64,000 bases of DNA from Sphingobacterium tabacisoli (GTDB taxonomy: Bacteria; Bacteroidota; Bacteroidia; Sphingobacteriales; Sphingobacteriaceae): the NCBI RefSeq assembly GCF_017908035.1, contig NZ_JAEQMU010000004.1, positions 492,313-556,312 on the forward strand. The letters run 5' to 3'. Positions 45,125 to 55,811 of this stretch are shown one piece after another. The first letter of the stretch is position 1. Every line of letters starts with the position of its first letter. The notes beneath the pieces were generated by a model. It ran no database searches. It had not been told where the DNA came from and worked only from the letters and a program-made list of their open reading frames with translations. The position numbers were made by a program, and so were the translations under genes.

Positions 45125-47401
45125 ATGAGTAATATCAATAGAAAAAAAGAGGCTTTGGACTATCACGCCCTTGGCCGTCCCGGCAAAATTGCAGTTGTTC
45201 CAACAAAACCTTACAATTCTCAACGCGACTTATCGTTAGCCTATTCTCCTGGAGTAGCAGAGCCGTGTCTTGCTATCGCCGAAAATCCAGAAGACGCCTA
45301 TAAATATACCGCAAAAGGAAACCTCGTTGCTGTAATCAGTAATGGTACTGCCGTATTAGGTCTAGGCGATATCGGTGCTCAGGCAGGTAAACCTGTTATG
45401 GAAGGAAAAGGTCTTCTTTTTAAAATATTTGCAGACATCGATGTATTTGACATCGAACTGGATACCAAGAACGTAGATGAGTTTGTCAACATCGTTAAGG
45501 CCTTAGAACCAACTTTCGGCGGTATCAACTTAGAGGACATCAAAGCACCGGAATGTTTTGAGATTGAACGCCGCTTAAAAGCGGAGATGAATATCCCGGT
45601 CATGCATGATGACCAGCATGGTACAGCCATTATTTCTGGAGCGGCTTTAATTAATGCCTGTGAGCTTCAGGGTAAAGACATTGCTTCTGTTAAAATCGTC
45701 GTAAATGGTGCAGGTGCCGCTGCAATATCCTGTACAGGTATGTACGTAGCAGTAGGTGCAAAAAAAGAAAACATCGTTATGTTGGATAGCAAGGGAGTAA
45801 TCCGCAGCGACCGCGAGCAATTGGATGGTTCCAAAGCAGAGTGGGCTACGAACCGGGATATCCACACCCTAGCCGATGCAGTTGCAGGATCGGATGTATT
45901 CATTGGTCTATCGGCAGCAGATGTCCTTACTGCGGATATGCTAAAATCCATGGCAGACAAACCGATTGTTTTAGCAATGGCTAATCCAAACCCAGAGATT
46001 GCCTATGATCTAGCAGTAGCTACACGTTCAGATATCATCATGGGAACAGGCCGTTCAGACTTCCCTAACCAGGTTAATAATGTATTGGGATTCCCTTATA
46101 TTTTTAGAGGAGCTTTAGATGTCCGCGCTACAGCGATTAACGAAGACATGAAAATCGCAGCGGTTCATGCCATCGCTGATCTAGCAAAACAGACGGTACC
46201 AGAAGAGGTAAACCAAGCGTACAATACAAACAATCTACGTTTTGGAATAGATTACGTAATCCCAAAACCGACAGATCCTCGTTTGATTACAGAAGTCTCT
46301 ATTGCCGTAGCCAAAGCTGCTATCGCCTCAGGTGTGGCAAGACAGACAATTACGGACTGGGAAGTTTACAAAGATGAACTACGCAAACGTCTTGGAAAAG
46401 ACGACGGTATTATGCGTAAGGTAACTTCTATTGCGAAAAACAATCCTAAAAGAGTGGTCTTTGCGGAAGCAGATAATGCGAAAACACTTCGTGCCGCACA
46501 AATTGTCAAAGAAGAAGGAATTGCGATCCCTATTTTATTAGGAAACAAAGAGCGTATAACCAACATGATTGAAGAGTACGCTTTTGACCTAGACAATGTT
46601 ACAATCATTGATCCTAAAGCAGAAGAAAAAACAGAGCGTTTTGAAAAATATGCAGAGCATCTTTACAAAAAAAGAGCTCGTAGAGGTGTTTCTAAAATGG
46701 ATGCCATCAAGCTGATGTCTAACCGCAATTATTTTGCAGCTAGTATGGTTGAATTTGGAGAAGCTGATACTCTCATTTCTGGATTGACACGCAATTATGC
46801 ATCCACCATTAAGCCCGCATTACATGTAATTGGAGCCAAAGAAGGAAGCCGAATTGTAGGAATGTACATGATGCTGACATCAAAGGGACCATTATTCCTA
46901 GGCGACACGACAGTAAACACAGATCCTTCTGCTGAGGAACTTGCAGACATCACTGTCTTGATTGAAAAAGCGGTACGTCGTTTTAATGTAAAGCCACGAA
47001 TAGCGATGCTTTCTTACTCTAACTTTGGTTCTAGCGACGGTCCGACGCCGACAAAAGTACGTGAAGCTGTAAAACTACTTCACAAAAATCACCCTGAAAT
47101 CATCGTAGATGGCGAATTACAAGCCAACTTCGCATTGAATAAAGAGATGTTGGACAGCAATTTCCCATTCAGTACCCTGAAAGGTGAAAGTGCCAATACC
47201 CTTATATTCCCAAGTTTAGCATCAGGTAACATTGCTTACAAACTATTGCAAGAAGTTGGAAATGCAGAAGCGGTTGGTCCTATATTACTAGGCATGAACA
47301 AACCGGTACACGTATTACAATTAGACAGTTCCGTTCGTGAGATTGTGAATATGGTAACCATTGCGGTGGTTGATGCACAGGCACACGAGACTTCAAAATA
47401 A
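45125..47401 (+). CDS. maeB: NADP-dependent malic enzyme with C-terminal phosphotransacetylase domain
   Basis: A 758-residue two-domain protein. Residues 1 to about 425 are malic enzyme, which converts malate to pyruvate and CO2 with NADP: YSPGVAEPCLAIAENP, the active-site region IPVMHDDQHGTAIISGAAL, and the dinucleotide-binding VVNGAGAAAISC. The remaining part, starting near KVTSIAKNNPKRVVFAEAD, is a phosphate acetyl/butyryl transferase-like domain (YASTIKPALHVIG, FLGDTTVNTDPSAEELADI, GPILLGMNKPVHVLQ). In MaeB enzymes this domain mainly senses acetyl-CoA and sets the oligomer state rather than being catalytic. Length is normal. Confidence 0.95.
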   Translation: MSNINRKKEALDYHALGRPGKIAVVPTKPYNSQRDLSLAYSPGVAEPCLAIAENPEDAYKYTAKGNLVAVISNGTAVLGLGDIGAQAGKPVMEGKGLLFKIFADIDVFDIELDTKNVDEFVNIVKALEPTFGGINLEDIKAPECFEIERRLKAEMNIPVMHDDQHGTAIISGAALINACELQGKDIASVKIVVNGAGAAAISCTGMYVAVGAKKENIVMLDSKGVIRSDREQLDGSKAEWATNRDIHTLADAVAGSDVFIGLSAADVLTADMLKSMADKPIVLAMANPNPEIAYDLAVATRSDIIMGTGRSDFPNQVNNVLGFPYIFRGALDVRATAINEDMKIAAVHAIADLAKQTVPEEVNQAYNTNNLRFGIDYVIPKPTDPRLITEVSIAVAKAAIASGVARQTITDWEVYKDELRKRLGKDDGIMRKVTSIAKNNPKRVVFAEADNAKTLRAAQIVKEEGIAIPILLGNKERITNMIEEYAFDLDNVTIIDPKAEEKTERFEKYAEHLYKKRARRGVSKMDAIKLMSNRNYFAASMVEFGEADTLISGLTRNYASTIKPALHVIGAKEGSRIVGMYMMLTSKGPLFLGDTTVNTDPSAEELADITVLIEKAVRRFNVKPRIAMLSYSNFGSSDGPTPTKVREAVKLLHKNHPEIIVDGELQANFALNKEMLDSNFPFSTLKGESANTLIFPSLASGNIAYKLLQEVGNAEAVGPILLGMNKPVHVLQLDSSVREIVNMVTIAVVDAQAHETSK

Positions 47402-47446
47402 AGTTACAAAGGAGATAAGTTACGATGGTTACAAAAGACGCCTTCA

Positions 47447-47478
47447 TAACTTTATAACCTTATAACTTCATAACTTTA
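47447..47478. repeat. Four 8-bp TAACNNNN repeats before ruvA
   Basis: Units TAACTTTA, TAACCTTA, TAACTTCA and TAACTTTA follow one another without gaps and end 10 bp before the ruvA start. The same TAAC-with-period-8 pattern occurs on both sides of msrC at 55247-55325 and 55812-55850. Confidence 0.8.
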
Positions 47479-47488
47479 AAATACAACC

Positions 47489-48073
47489 ATGTACGATTAT
47501 TTCAATGGTAAACTCGTATTCAAGGCCCCTACCCATGTCATACTTGAGGTAGGGGGCATTGGATATTATGTCCATATTTCATTAACGACCTATTCACTGA
47601 TCAAAGACCAGGAAAACTGCAAACTCTTTATCTCTTTTCAGGTCCGCGAAGATGCTCATACATTATTCGGTTTTGCGACCGAAGGCGAGCGCCATCTATT
47701 TAATCACCTAATTTCTGTTTCGGGAATAGGCCCAAACACAGGCCGGATGATGCTTTCCTCCATAACTCCAGAAGAAATTCAATCTGCCATCGTAAATGGA
47801 CAGGTTGCTATCATCCAAAAGATAAAAGGGATAGGTCCTAAAACCGCCCAACGTGTTATTCTCGAATTACAGGACAAACTCAAGAAGCAAGGAGATCATG
47901 CCTTACTTCCGCTTCCTACTACGACACAATCTGTACCAGACGAAGCACTATCAGCTCTCGTAATGCTCGGTTTTCAAAAAACGCAAGTCGAAAAAACGCT
48001 TGCGGCACTCGTGTTAACAGAAAGTAATCTGACCGTAGAAGGGCTTATCAAAGCTGCCCTTAAAAAGCTATAA
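47489..48073 (+). CDS. ruvA: Holliday junction DNA helicase subunit RuvA
   Basis: A 194-residue junction-binding protein that holds four-way DNA for the RuvB motor. Domain I is an OB fold (MYDYFNGKLVFKAPTHVILEVGGIGYYVHIS), domain II has the two helix-hairpin-helix motifs (SVSGIGPNTGRMML and KIKGIGPKTAQRVILELQDKL), and domain III, which contacts RuvB, is at about 150-194 (DEALSALVMLGF). It is followed by a terminator and then sprA; ruvA next to sprA is a common arrangement in Bacteroidota. Confidence 0.97.
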   Translation: MYDYFNGKLVFKAPTHVILEVGGIGYYVHISLTTYSLIKDQENCKLFISFQVREDAHTLFGFATEGERHLFNHLISVSGIGPNTGRMMLSSITPEEIQSAIVNGQVAIIQKIKGIGPKTAQRVILELQDKLKKQGDHALLPLPTTTQSVPDEALSALVMLGFQKTQVEKTLAALVLTESNLTVEGLIKAALKKL

Positions 48074-48116
48074 CGTTTGTAGTAAACAAACCACATTAAC
48101 AATCTTTTAACATTTT

Positions 48117-48143
48117 ACTCCCAGGAATATCTTGGGAGTTTTT
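48117..48143 (+). terminator. Terminator after ruvA
   Basis: ACTCCCA (48117-48123) pairs with TGGGAGT (48133-48139) and is followed by TTTTT. The T tail overlaps the -33 element of the sprA promoter. Confidence 0.72.
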
Positions 48144-48172
48144 GTTATTATTAATTAAAACATAGATATTTG
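48141..48172 (+). promoter_or_regulatory. Promoter of sprA
   Basis: TTTG (48141-48144) and GATATTTG (48165-48172, one mismatch to TAnnTTTG) are separated by 20 bp. The start would be near 48179, about 36 nt before the TTG start codon. Confidence 0.5.
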
Positions 48173-48214
48173 CTTGAATAATAGCAATTATTAATTTTAT
48201 TTAGCCAAACTCTC

Positions 48215-51200
48215 TTGAAAAAGCACAGGTCATTATTTTCATTATTGATACTTGTTTGTGTACTGATAAATATTGGCTATGCCCAAGTGGTAACACCTGT
48301 CACAAATCTTTCAGCCGGTGATTCCACAAAATTAAAATATCACCTTAAGGACAATCCCTTTATCAAACTGCCGAAATCCTATCGCCCCATTTCTTTGGAT
48401 ATACCACAGAATATCGAGAGGGAGATCGTTTTTGACCCAGAAACAAAACAATATATTATTAGGGAGAAACTCGGTACAAAGATGTACCGCCCTCCCCTAT
48501 ACCTCAGTATTGATGAATTTAAAGACTATGAATTCAAAAGGCTGAAGAAAAACTATTGGGAAGAATTGGCCGGGAAAGAAATGGCAGAAGAACGGCGACG
48601 CAGGCTCTTCCCAGTCATTGAAATAAACAGCCCCACCTTTGAAAAAATATTTGGAGGAAATACCATAGATATCAATCCACGCGGTAGCGTGGATGTTGGC
48701 ATTATGGCCCAATACAATACTAATGAGAACCCAATGTTTAACGAGCGTCAGCGCAAACAATGGGGGATGGACTTTGACCAGAACATGAATCTTAACCTAG
48801 TAGGTAATATTGGTGAACGGGTAAAAGTAAATGCCAACTTCAATTCCCGTGCTCAATTCGGTTTTGAAAACCAAATTCGATTCGACTATGTCGCTGGCGA
48901 CGATGATATTATACGTCGATTGGAGATTGGTAATGTGAACATGTCGCTCAACTCTACCCTCATTCAGGGTGCAGAATCACTGTTCGGAGTAAAAACACAA
49001 CTACAATTTGGAAAGCTTGCCGTTACGGGTTTACTCTCTCAACAACGCTCAAGTAAAAAAGAGATTACCTTATCTAATGGTAGCCGCGAAAGCGAAATGA
49101 CATTAGAACTCAGTAATTACGAGGCTAACCAGCACTACTTCTTGGGACAATACTTTAGGGACACCTACGCTCAGTCCTTGGCTATGGCCCCGATCATCAC
49201 TACACCTATAAATATTACGCAAATAGAGGTTTGGGTCAATAACCGGTCTAATACGTTCGAAGATTCCCGGGACATTATGGCCTTAATGGACCTTGGAGAA
49301 TACAACCCTCACAACACGATCATCAATCGTGTATCTCCCAACCGGTTACCGTCCACTGGGATACCGGGTTCGCTAAGCCCTGATATTTCCAACGACTTAC
49401 TATCCCAATTGGGTGAACCTGGACGGGAGTCTACCGGCAATGTCGTGCAAAGTTTCTTCTCAGGAACCGGTGCCAATGACAACTATGCGAAGCTAACCTA
49501 TGCCCGCAAACTTATCGAAGGTAGAGACTACACCGTAAATAGACGTCTAGGATACATTTCCCTAGTATATCCACTGGGACAGGATCAAGTATTGGCCACT
49601 GCTTATCGTTACCTGGCCAATGGTAAAGAGTATCAGGTCGGAGAATTTAGCACCGATATCCCCGTAACTCCTTCCGCTCCCAAGATGCTTTATACAAAGC
49701 TACTGAAGAATGAAATTTTGAAAACAAACCTTCCGATATGGAATTTGATGATGAAAAATATTTATTCTCTCAATGCGACCAACATCTCCGAGAATAATTT
49801 ATTTCTACAGATTTACCGTACTGAAACAGAGACTGGAGCCGACCGACCATCAATGTATGAAGGTAGCCAAACAGCCGACAAAACCTGGTTGCAACTCACG
49901 AGTTTGGATCGTGTCACGCAAAATCTCGCTGCAGGATCAGATGGTTTATTCGACTTCTTGCCAGAAATCACTATTGAACCTGTACGCGGAAAATTAATTT
50001 TCCCAGTTGTAGAGCCTTTCGGTAAGGATCTGGCCGCCCGTTTTAATGCAGGTGAAGTTGATCTGATTGAAAAATACACCTATCCTGAACTATATACACA
50101 TACCAAGGTTGACGCGGAACAAAAATTCCCAAATAAGAACCGGTACAAATTAAAAGGGAGGTATCAATCCGGATCCGGCACAGAGTATCAGTTGAGTGTT
50201 ATGAACCTCCGTCCTGGGCAATTACGTGTCATGTCAGGAGGTGCTATTCTTACCGAAGGTACCGACTATATGGTCGACTATCAGATTGGTACATTACGGA
50301 TACTAAATCAAGCCCTTGTCCTCTCTGGACAACCTATAAGCGTTTCTGTAGAAGATGAAACCTTATTCGGCCTACAACAGAAGACATTAATGGGTGGCCG
50401 CTTAGATTACACTGTTAATAAAAATCTAATGGTAGGCGCTACCATCATGAACCTGACAGAGAAGCCGATATCCGAAAAGGTATTCATTGGTGAGGAACCT
50501 ATATCCAACACGATGTTTGGGGCTGATATTACTTACAACGCGCCTTCGCGCTGGCTGACGAGAATGGTTGACAAATTACCTTTCTTAAGTACAAAAGAAG
50601 AGTCCCATATCAGTTTCTATGGTGAGTTTGCACACTTAAAACCGGGGCATCCGAAAGGCTTAAATACCGCAAACGGGAATACCGGTACCACCTATATTGA
50701 CAATTTTGAAAACAATTTTTCTTATATAGACATTAAAGGGCAGCTGGGCTGGCAGATTTCAGGAACACCGCGTATGTTCCCGGAATCAAACCTAAACAAC
50801 GATTTGGCCTACGGCTACAACAGAGCGCAGCTCGCCTTCTACAATATCGACCCGATCTTCTATCAGCCTTCGAGTCTCAATCCACGTATAAACGACCGCT
50901 TTCTACTCGACCACAGAACCCGAAAAGTGACCGAGAAGGAGGTCTTCCCGTACAAAGAAATCAAAACTGGCGGTGATGCATTCTTACCCACCTTGGATTT
51001 GGCCTATTACCCTATGGCTCGTGGTCAATTCAATTACACCACCACAAACATAAGTCCTGATGGCAATCTCTTGAATCCGAAGACGCGTTGGGGCGGTATG
51101 TTCCGTAAGATTGACCAAACAGATTTCGAGGCCCAAAATATTGAATTTTTAGAAATGTGGATGATGGATCCAACATTGACTAATCCAAATAAAGCCGGTG

Positions 51201-54200
51201 GAGATATCTATATCAACTTAGGAAATATTTCAGAAGATATCCTAAAAGATGGAAGAAAATCCTTGGAAAACGGCCTCTCGCCTACAGGAGACAAGTCACT
51301 AGTAGACCAGACTGTATGGGGTAATGTAGTACGTAACCAGCCCGTAGTACAGGCCTTTGAAAATTCAGATGCCAGCAGATTAAATCAAGATGTCGGACTT
51401 GATGGTTTGACAAACGATGACGAACGCTCTTTTCATGCTAATTTCTTGAATCAGATGCGAGGCATTCTTGATCCGCAGGCATTTGCAAAACTAGAAAATG
51501 ACCCTTCTTCAGATGACTATATCTATTTTAGAGGTAATCACTTTGATCAAAGTGTAGGCATTCTCGAACGTTACCAGTACTATAACGGAACCCAGGGCAA
51601 TACACGGACCAATAATCAGTCTATGACAGATTTTGGAGTCGAGACCTCTGCCAGTACATTATTGCCAGACGGCGAGGATATCAACCGGGATAACACCATG
51701 AACGAGACTGATGAGTATTATCAGTATAAGCTATCTCTCCGTCCTCAGGACATGGTGGTGGGCAAAAACTTTATCGTCGACGAGCAGACATCTACAGTCC
51801 GTGTACTGAGTAAGGACATGGATGTAAAGTGGTATAAATTACGTATTCCTTTAAATGAATTTGAAAGTCGGGAAGGCAACATTCAGGATTTTAAATCCAT
51901 CCGCTTTGTCCGTCTATTTATGACCAATTTTACAGATACTGCCGTAGTTCGTTTCGGAAGAATGCAATTCGTTCGTGGCGATTGGAGAAAATATAATGCA
52001 GAAAACGTAGCGAGCAAAGTTATTGCAGATCACAGCATGGGCGTTGTTGCCTCAGACAACTCGACATTCAACGTAGCCAACGTCAGTATCGAAGAGAATG
52101 GTAAACGCGAACCTATCCCCTACGTTGTTCCTCCGGGCATCAACAGGCAGATCGATATTTCCAACAACAATCTAGACATTCAATTGAATGAGCAATCCAT
52201 GAGTCTCGATGTAAAACAGCTTCGGGACGGTTATGGGCGAGCGACATTCAAAACAGCCTCGCACGATTTCAGACCTTATGGCCGTCTTGAAATGTTTATC
52301 CATGCCGAAGGTGATAACCTTAACGATGGGGACTTCAGGGCCTTTATTCGTGTTGGAACAGATGACAAATACAACTACTACGAATACGATATGCCTTTGC
52401 GCATTACTCGTCCTGGAACAACTGCTGCAGATTTAATCTGGCCTGAGGAAAACAGGATGAACATTCAGATCAAACTATTCCAAGACGCTAAATTGGCACG
52501 GGATAATGCGAAGCTAAATGGACAACCTTGGCCATTGGATGTACCTTATGAGCACTCCGACGGTAAGAACCGAATCCTCATTATCGGAACTCCGGACATT
52601 TCCAAAGTACGCTTCTATATGATTGGAGTCCGCAACCCATTACGTGGCTCATCGACCAGTACACCGATGGACGACGGCAGAGACCTTGCAGGAGAATTCT
52701 GGTTCAACGAACTCCGACTTACCGACTTCGATGATAAAGGTGGATGGGCTGCTACAGCACGTCTTAATGTCAAGCTCGCGGATTTTGCCAATGTCGCTGT
52801 AACAGGTACCAAATCAACGATTGGTTTTGGTTCGATATCCCAACGTGTTGGAGAACGCAACCGCTCGGACAACTTCTTCTTCGATATTACGACAAATGCC
52901 GAACTTGGAAAATTCATACATCCTAGACACGGCGTCATCATTCCATTTTATTTCAACTATTCCAATCAGACAGCAACACCAGAATTCAACCCACTGAGTC
53001 CAGATATCGAATTAAATAGTGCCCTAGCGACCCTGTCAAACAACCAAAGAGACTCTTTATTACGTCTTGTACAGGATTACACCACTCGAAAAGGCTTTAG
53101 TTTTACTAACGTACGGAAAATTAGGACCAACAATGAGAAGCCGGTCCGTCCATGGGATATCGAGAACTTCGGTCTTTCCTATGCCTTCAGCGAGTACTAC
53201 CATAGGGATTTTAACACGGCTTCGGCTTTACAACGTAATTATCGCGGTTCATTAGATTACACTTTTAGTAGTCCAACGGTGACATTTTTTGAACCGTTCA
53301 AAAGTATCAAGTCCAAAAACCTAGCGTTGATACGCGACATGAGCTTCAACCTTATGCCTTCGTTATTAAACTTTAGGATGGAAGTAAACCGTATCTATAA
53401 CGAGAATACGCTACGGGATAATTCGTCTAACAACGTACTACCGACTTATTATAATAAGAACTTTAATATGAATCGCATATATGGTATCAGCTGGGACTTG
53501 ACTAAAGCGCTTCGTTTAGATTTCAATGCGACCAACTACTCCATTATCGATGAACCAAACGGTCGGATCGATGGAGCCAAACGGGATACCTTATGGTCAA
53601 ATTTCTGGAAGATGGGTAGAACGACAGATTACAACCATATGATGAATCTGACTTATACTCTTCCAATCAATAAGATTCCTTACTTGGAGTGGATAAATGC
53701 TACTGCTCGTTACGGTACACAGTTTAACTGGCAGAGCGAACCATTGTTGAGTTTACGAAATGAGAACATTAACCTGGGTAATAGCATACAAAATAATAGG
53801 ACAATACAGATTAACCCAACGTTGAATCTGAGTGCACTCTACAACAAATTTAGTTTCATCCGTCAAAATTCAGGCAGGAATAGCACAGGGACTGTTCCAT
53901 TTTTGGTCCAGTTGCTGACTTCTATCCGCAATGTAAACGGAGCGTATACAAAAACGGAGGGCACGTATCTTCCGGGTTATTTACCTTCGACCAATGTGCT
54001 TGGCTATGACTTCAACTCGAATGCTCCAGGCTGGGGCTTCCTATTCGGCGGACAAGGAGATATCCTAGATAAAGCGGCCCGAAATGGCTGGTTGTCATCT
54101 GATACGCTACAGACGAATATGTATACCAAAACATTTGCAGAGAACATCTCCGTTGTAGCCAATCTGGAACCGATTAAAGGCTTAAGAGTAGACTTAACGA

Positions 54201-55234
54201 TGTCACGCATAGATAACTATAACCTGACGTCTGCTATTCAATTTAATGCCACTACAGGTCAGCTGGAAAGTGCATCCCCTTATGTGACCGGAAACTATAC
54301 TGTTTCTCAGATTGCTATCCGTACTTCGTTTAAAAACAGTGATGCGTTATTCCAAAAATTTGAAGAACATAGACAGGCAATATCACAACGTCTAGGAGAG
54401 AAAAACATAAACTCGGTAGGACAATCTGCAGACTTCTATGCCGATGGATACAGTAAAACACAACAAGATGTAGTCGTCAATGCATTCCTAGCGACTTACC
54501 TTGGCAAAGATGCGGATCAGGCAAAACAGGGAATTAAGCCAACCTTCCCTCTTCCGAACTGGAGAATTTCTTACAATGCTTTGGCCAATGTACTGGGAGT
54601 ACAGGATTTCATCAGCTCGATCAATATCAACCATGCTTATCAGTCTCAATATATTATTGGGGGATATACTTCAACAGCAAGATATGAGGAAGCCGACGGG
54701 ATGCCGTTTGCGCGGGATGCAAATCAAAATTTCTTACCGAAGAATCAATATGGTCAGATATCAATCATCGACAGATTTGTTCCCCTTATCGGAGTCGATA
54801 TGCGTTTTGCAAATGCCCTATCTGTAAACTCCGAATACCGTAAAACACGGGATATGAACATGAGCTTACAGAATAGTCAATTGGCAATGATGACCGAACA
54901 GTCTTTCATCGTAGGTATGGGATATCGGAAAAACAATATCCGTCTTCCTTTCGGAATTTTTGAAGACCGCAAGTGGGTAAATGATATGAACTTCAGAGTA
55001 GACTTTGCTTTGAACGACAGAAAAACTACCGTATACCGCTCAGATATCAACCAAGCAGAGATATCTGGAGGCAACAAGAGCTTAACGATCAACCCGTCAT
55101 TGGATTATACCGTTAATCAATTCTACAATATTCGTCTATTCTATAATTCGAATGCTGTAAAACCATACACTTCCCAAAACTATGCAACATCGTATACGTA
55201 TTTTGGGATTAACGTACGGATACAGTTTCAATAG
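48215..55234 (+). CDS. sprA: SprA, outer-membrane translocon of the type IX secretion system
   Basis: A 2339-residue protein, by far the largest gene here and in the size range of SprA/Sov, which forms a giant 36-strand barrel through which type IX cargo leaves the cell. A signal peptide ends near GYAQV (residue 24). Family features include the N-terminal repeats around IEINSPTFEKIFGGNTIDINPRGSVDVGIM and LNLVGNIGERVKVNANFNSRAQFGFENQIRFDY, and the barrel end INVRIQFQ. The start codon is TTG at 48215. It has its own promoter downstream of the ruvA terminator. Together with PorW and GldJ in this window it shows that the organism has type IX secretion. Confidence 0.95.
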   Translation: MKKHRSLFSLLILVCVLINIGYAQVVTPVTNLSAGDSTKLKYHLKDNPFIKLPKSYRPISLDIPQNIEREIVFDPETKQYIIREKLGTKMYRPPLYLSIDEFKDYEFKRLKKNYWEELAGKEMAEERRRRLFPVIEINSPTFEKIFGGNTIDINPRGSVDVGIMAQYNTNENPMFNERQRKQWGMDFDQNMNLNLVGNIGERVKVNANFNSRAQFGFENQIRFDYVAGDDDIIRRLEIGNVNMSLNSTLIQGAESLFGVKTQLQFGKLAVTGLLSQQRSSKKEITLSNGSRESEMTLELSNYEANQHYFLGQYFRDTYAQSLAMAPIITTPINITQIEVWVNNRSNTFEDSRDIMALMDLGEYNPHNTIINRVSPNRLPSTGIPGSLSPDISNDLLSQLGEPGRESTGNVVQSFFSGTGANDNYAKLTYARKLIEGRDYTVNRRLGYISLVYPLGQDQVLATAYRYLANGKEYQVGEFSTDIPVTPSAPKMLYTKLLKNEILKTNLPIWNLMMKNIYSLNATNISENNLFLQIYRTETETGADRPSMYEGSQTADKTWLQLTSLDRVTQNLAAGSDGLFDFLPEITIEPVRGKLIFPVVEPFGKDLAARFNAGEVDLIEKYTYPELYTHTKVDAEQKFPNKNRYKLKGRYQSGSGTEYQLSVMNLRPGQLRVMSGGAILTEGTDYMVDYQIGTLRILNQALVLSGQPISVSVEDETLFGLQQKTLMGGRLDYTVNKNLMVGATIMNLTEKPISEKVFIGEEPISNTMFGADITYNAPSRWLTRMVDKLPFLSTKEESHISFYGEFAHLKPGHPKGLNTANGNTGTTYIDNFENNFSYIDIKGQLGWQISGTPRMFPESNLNNDLAYGYNRAQLAFYNIDPIFYQPSSLNPRINDRFLLDHRTRKVTEKEVFPYKEIKTGGDAFLPTLDLAYYPMARGQFNYTTTNISPDGNLLNPKTRWGGMFRKIDQTDFEAQNIEFLEMWMMDPTLTNPNKAGGDIYINLGNISEDILKDGRKSLENGLSPTGDKSLVDQTVWGNVVRNQPVVQAFENSDASRLNQDVGLDGLTNDDERSFHANFLNQMRGILDPQAFAKLENDPSSDDYIYFRGNHFDQSVGILERYQYYNGTQGNTRTNNQSMTDFGVETSASTLLPDGEDINRDNTMNETDEYYQYKLSLRPQDMVVGKNFIVDEQTSTVRVLSKDMDVKWYKLRIPLNEFESREGNIQDFKSIRFVRLFMTNFTDTAVVRFGRMQFVRGDWRKYNAENVASKVIADHSMGVVASDNSTFNVANVSIEENGKREPIPYVVPPGINRQIDISNNNLDIQLNEQSMSLDVKQLRDGYGRATFKTASHDFRPYGRLEMFIHAEGDNLNDGDFRAFIRVGTDDKYNYYEYDMPLRITRPGTTAADLIWPEENRMNIQIKLFQDAKLARDNAKLNGQPWPLDVPYEHSDGKNRILIIGTPDISKVRFYMIGVRNPLRGSSTSTPMDDGRDLAGEFWFNELRLTDFDDKGGWAATARLNVKLADFANVAVTGTKSTIGFGSISQRVGERNRSDNFFFDITTNAELGKFIHPRHGVIIPFYFNYSNQTATPEFNPLSPDIELNSALATLSNNQRDSLLRLVQDYTTRKGFSFTNVRKIRTNNEKPVRPWDIENFGLSYAFSEYYHRDFNTASALQRNYRGSLDYTFSSPTVTFFEPFKSIKSKNLALIRDMSFNLMPSLLNFRMEVNRIYNENTLRDNSSNNVLPTYYNKNFNMNRIYGISWDLTKALRLDFNATNYSIIDEPNGRIDGAKRDTLWSNFWKMGRTTDYNHMMNLTYTLPINKIPYLEWINATARYGTQFNWQSEPLLSLRNENINLGNSIQNNRTIQINPTLNLSALYNKFSFIRQNSGRNSTGTVPFLVQLLTSIRNVNGAYTKTEGTYLPGYLPSTNVLGYDFNSNAPGWGFLFGGQGDILDKAARNGWLSSDTLQTNMYTKTFAENISVVANLEPIKGLRVDLTMSRIDNYNLTSAIQFNATTGQLESASPYVTGNYTVSQIAIRTSFKNSDALFQKFEEHRQAISQRLGEKNINSVGQSADFYADGYSKTQQDVVVNAFLATYLGKDADQAKQGIKPTFPLPNWRISYNALANVLGVQDFISSININHAYQSQYIIGGYTSTARYEEADGMPFARDANQNFLPKNQYGQISIIDRFVPLIGVDMRFANALSVNSEYRKTRDMNMSLQNSQLAMMTEQSFIVGMGYRKNNIRLPFGIFEDRKWVNDMNFRVDFALNDRKTTVYRSDINQAEISGGNKSLTINPSLDYTVNQFYNIRLFYNSNAVKPYTSQNYATSYTYFGINVRIQFQ

Positions 55235-55246
55235 GGAAGTGAACAT

Positions 55247-55325
55247 GTTATCCTGTTAACTAGATAACTCATTAACAAGTTAACCAGTGGTGAACAAGAT
55301 AACTCGTTAACAGGATAACTCGATA
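55247..55325. repeat. TAAC-rich 8-bp-phased repeat between sprA and msrC
   Basis: TAAC recurs mostly every 8 bp (taga, tcat, aagt, aaga, tcgt and agga spacers), with one irregular spacer. The first 22 bases (55247-55268) recur as an exact reverse complement at 55823-55844, and 55309-55322 as a reverse complement at 55812-55825. Confidence 0.85.
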
Positions 55326-55336
55326 ATAATAAAAAA

Positions 55337-55810
55337 ATGGCAGAAGACCTTAAAATAAATACCGGAAATAAAGAGGAGCAGTACAAAAGTCTGATTCCAC
55401 AGATTAAAGCACTATTGACGGGAGAACCGGACAAAATTGCTAACCTCGCAAACGTTGCCGCTGCTTTAAAAGAGCAATTCAATTTCTTTTGGGTCGGTTT
55501 TTATCTTGTAAAAGGAGATCAACTTGTGCTGGGCCCATTCCAGGGACCTGTAGCCTGTACACGTATAAGCTTTAATAAAGGAGTATGTGGCGCTTCTTGG
55601 GCACAAAAACAAACTCTAATTGTACCCAATGTAGAAGAGTTTCCAGGTCATATTGCTTGTAGTTCAATTTCTAAATCTGAGATCGTCATCCCTATGATGA
55701 AGAATGATGAAGTCGTTGCCGTATTGGATGTAGACAGTGATCAACTGAATACCTTTGATGAGATAGACGAAAAATTTTTAACAGAGATAGTTAATCTTGT
55801 TGTCCTGTAA
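55337..55810 (+). CDS. msrC: Free methionine-(R)-sulfoxide reductase, GAF domain
   Basis: A 157-residue single GAF-domain enzyme that reduces free methionine-R-sulfoxide. The three family cysteines are present: Cys74 (GPVACTRI), Cys84 (KGVCGASW) and Cys108 (HIACSS), in the order that gives the catalytic and resolving pair, along with the FFWVGFYL and SEIVIPM core segments. Length is normal for the fRMsr family. The gene stands alone, 102 bp after sprA, and is bracketed on both sides by inverted copies of the same TAAC-type repeats, with no other gene inside them. Confidence 0.93.
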   Translation: MAEDLKINTGNKEEQYKSLIPQIKALLTGEPDKIANLANVAAALKEQFNFFWVGFYLVKGDQLVLGPFQGPVACTRISFNKGVCGASWAQKQTLIVPNVEEFPGHIACSSISKSEIVIPMMKNDEVVAVLDVDSDQLNTFDEIDEKFLTEIVNLVVL

Positions 55811-55811
55811 T

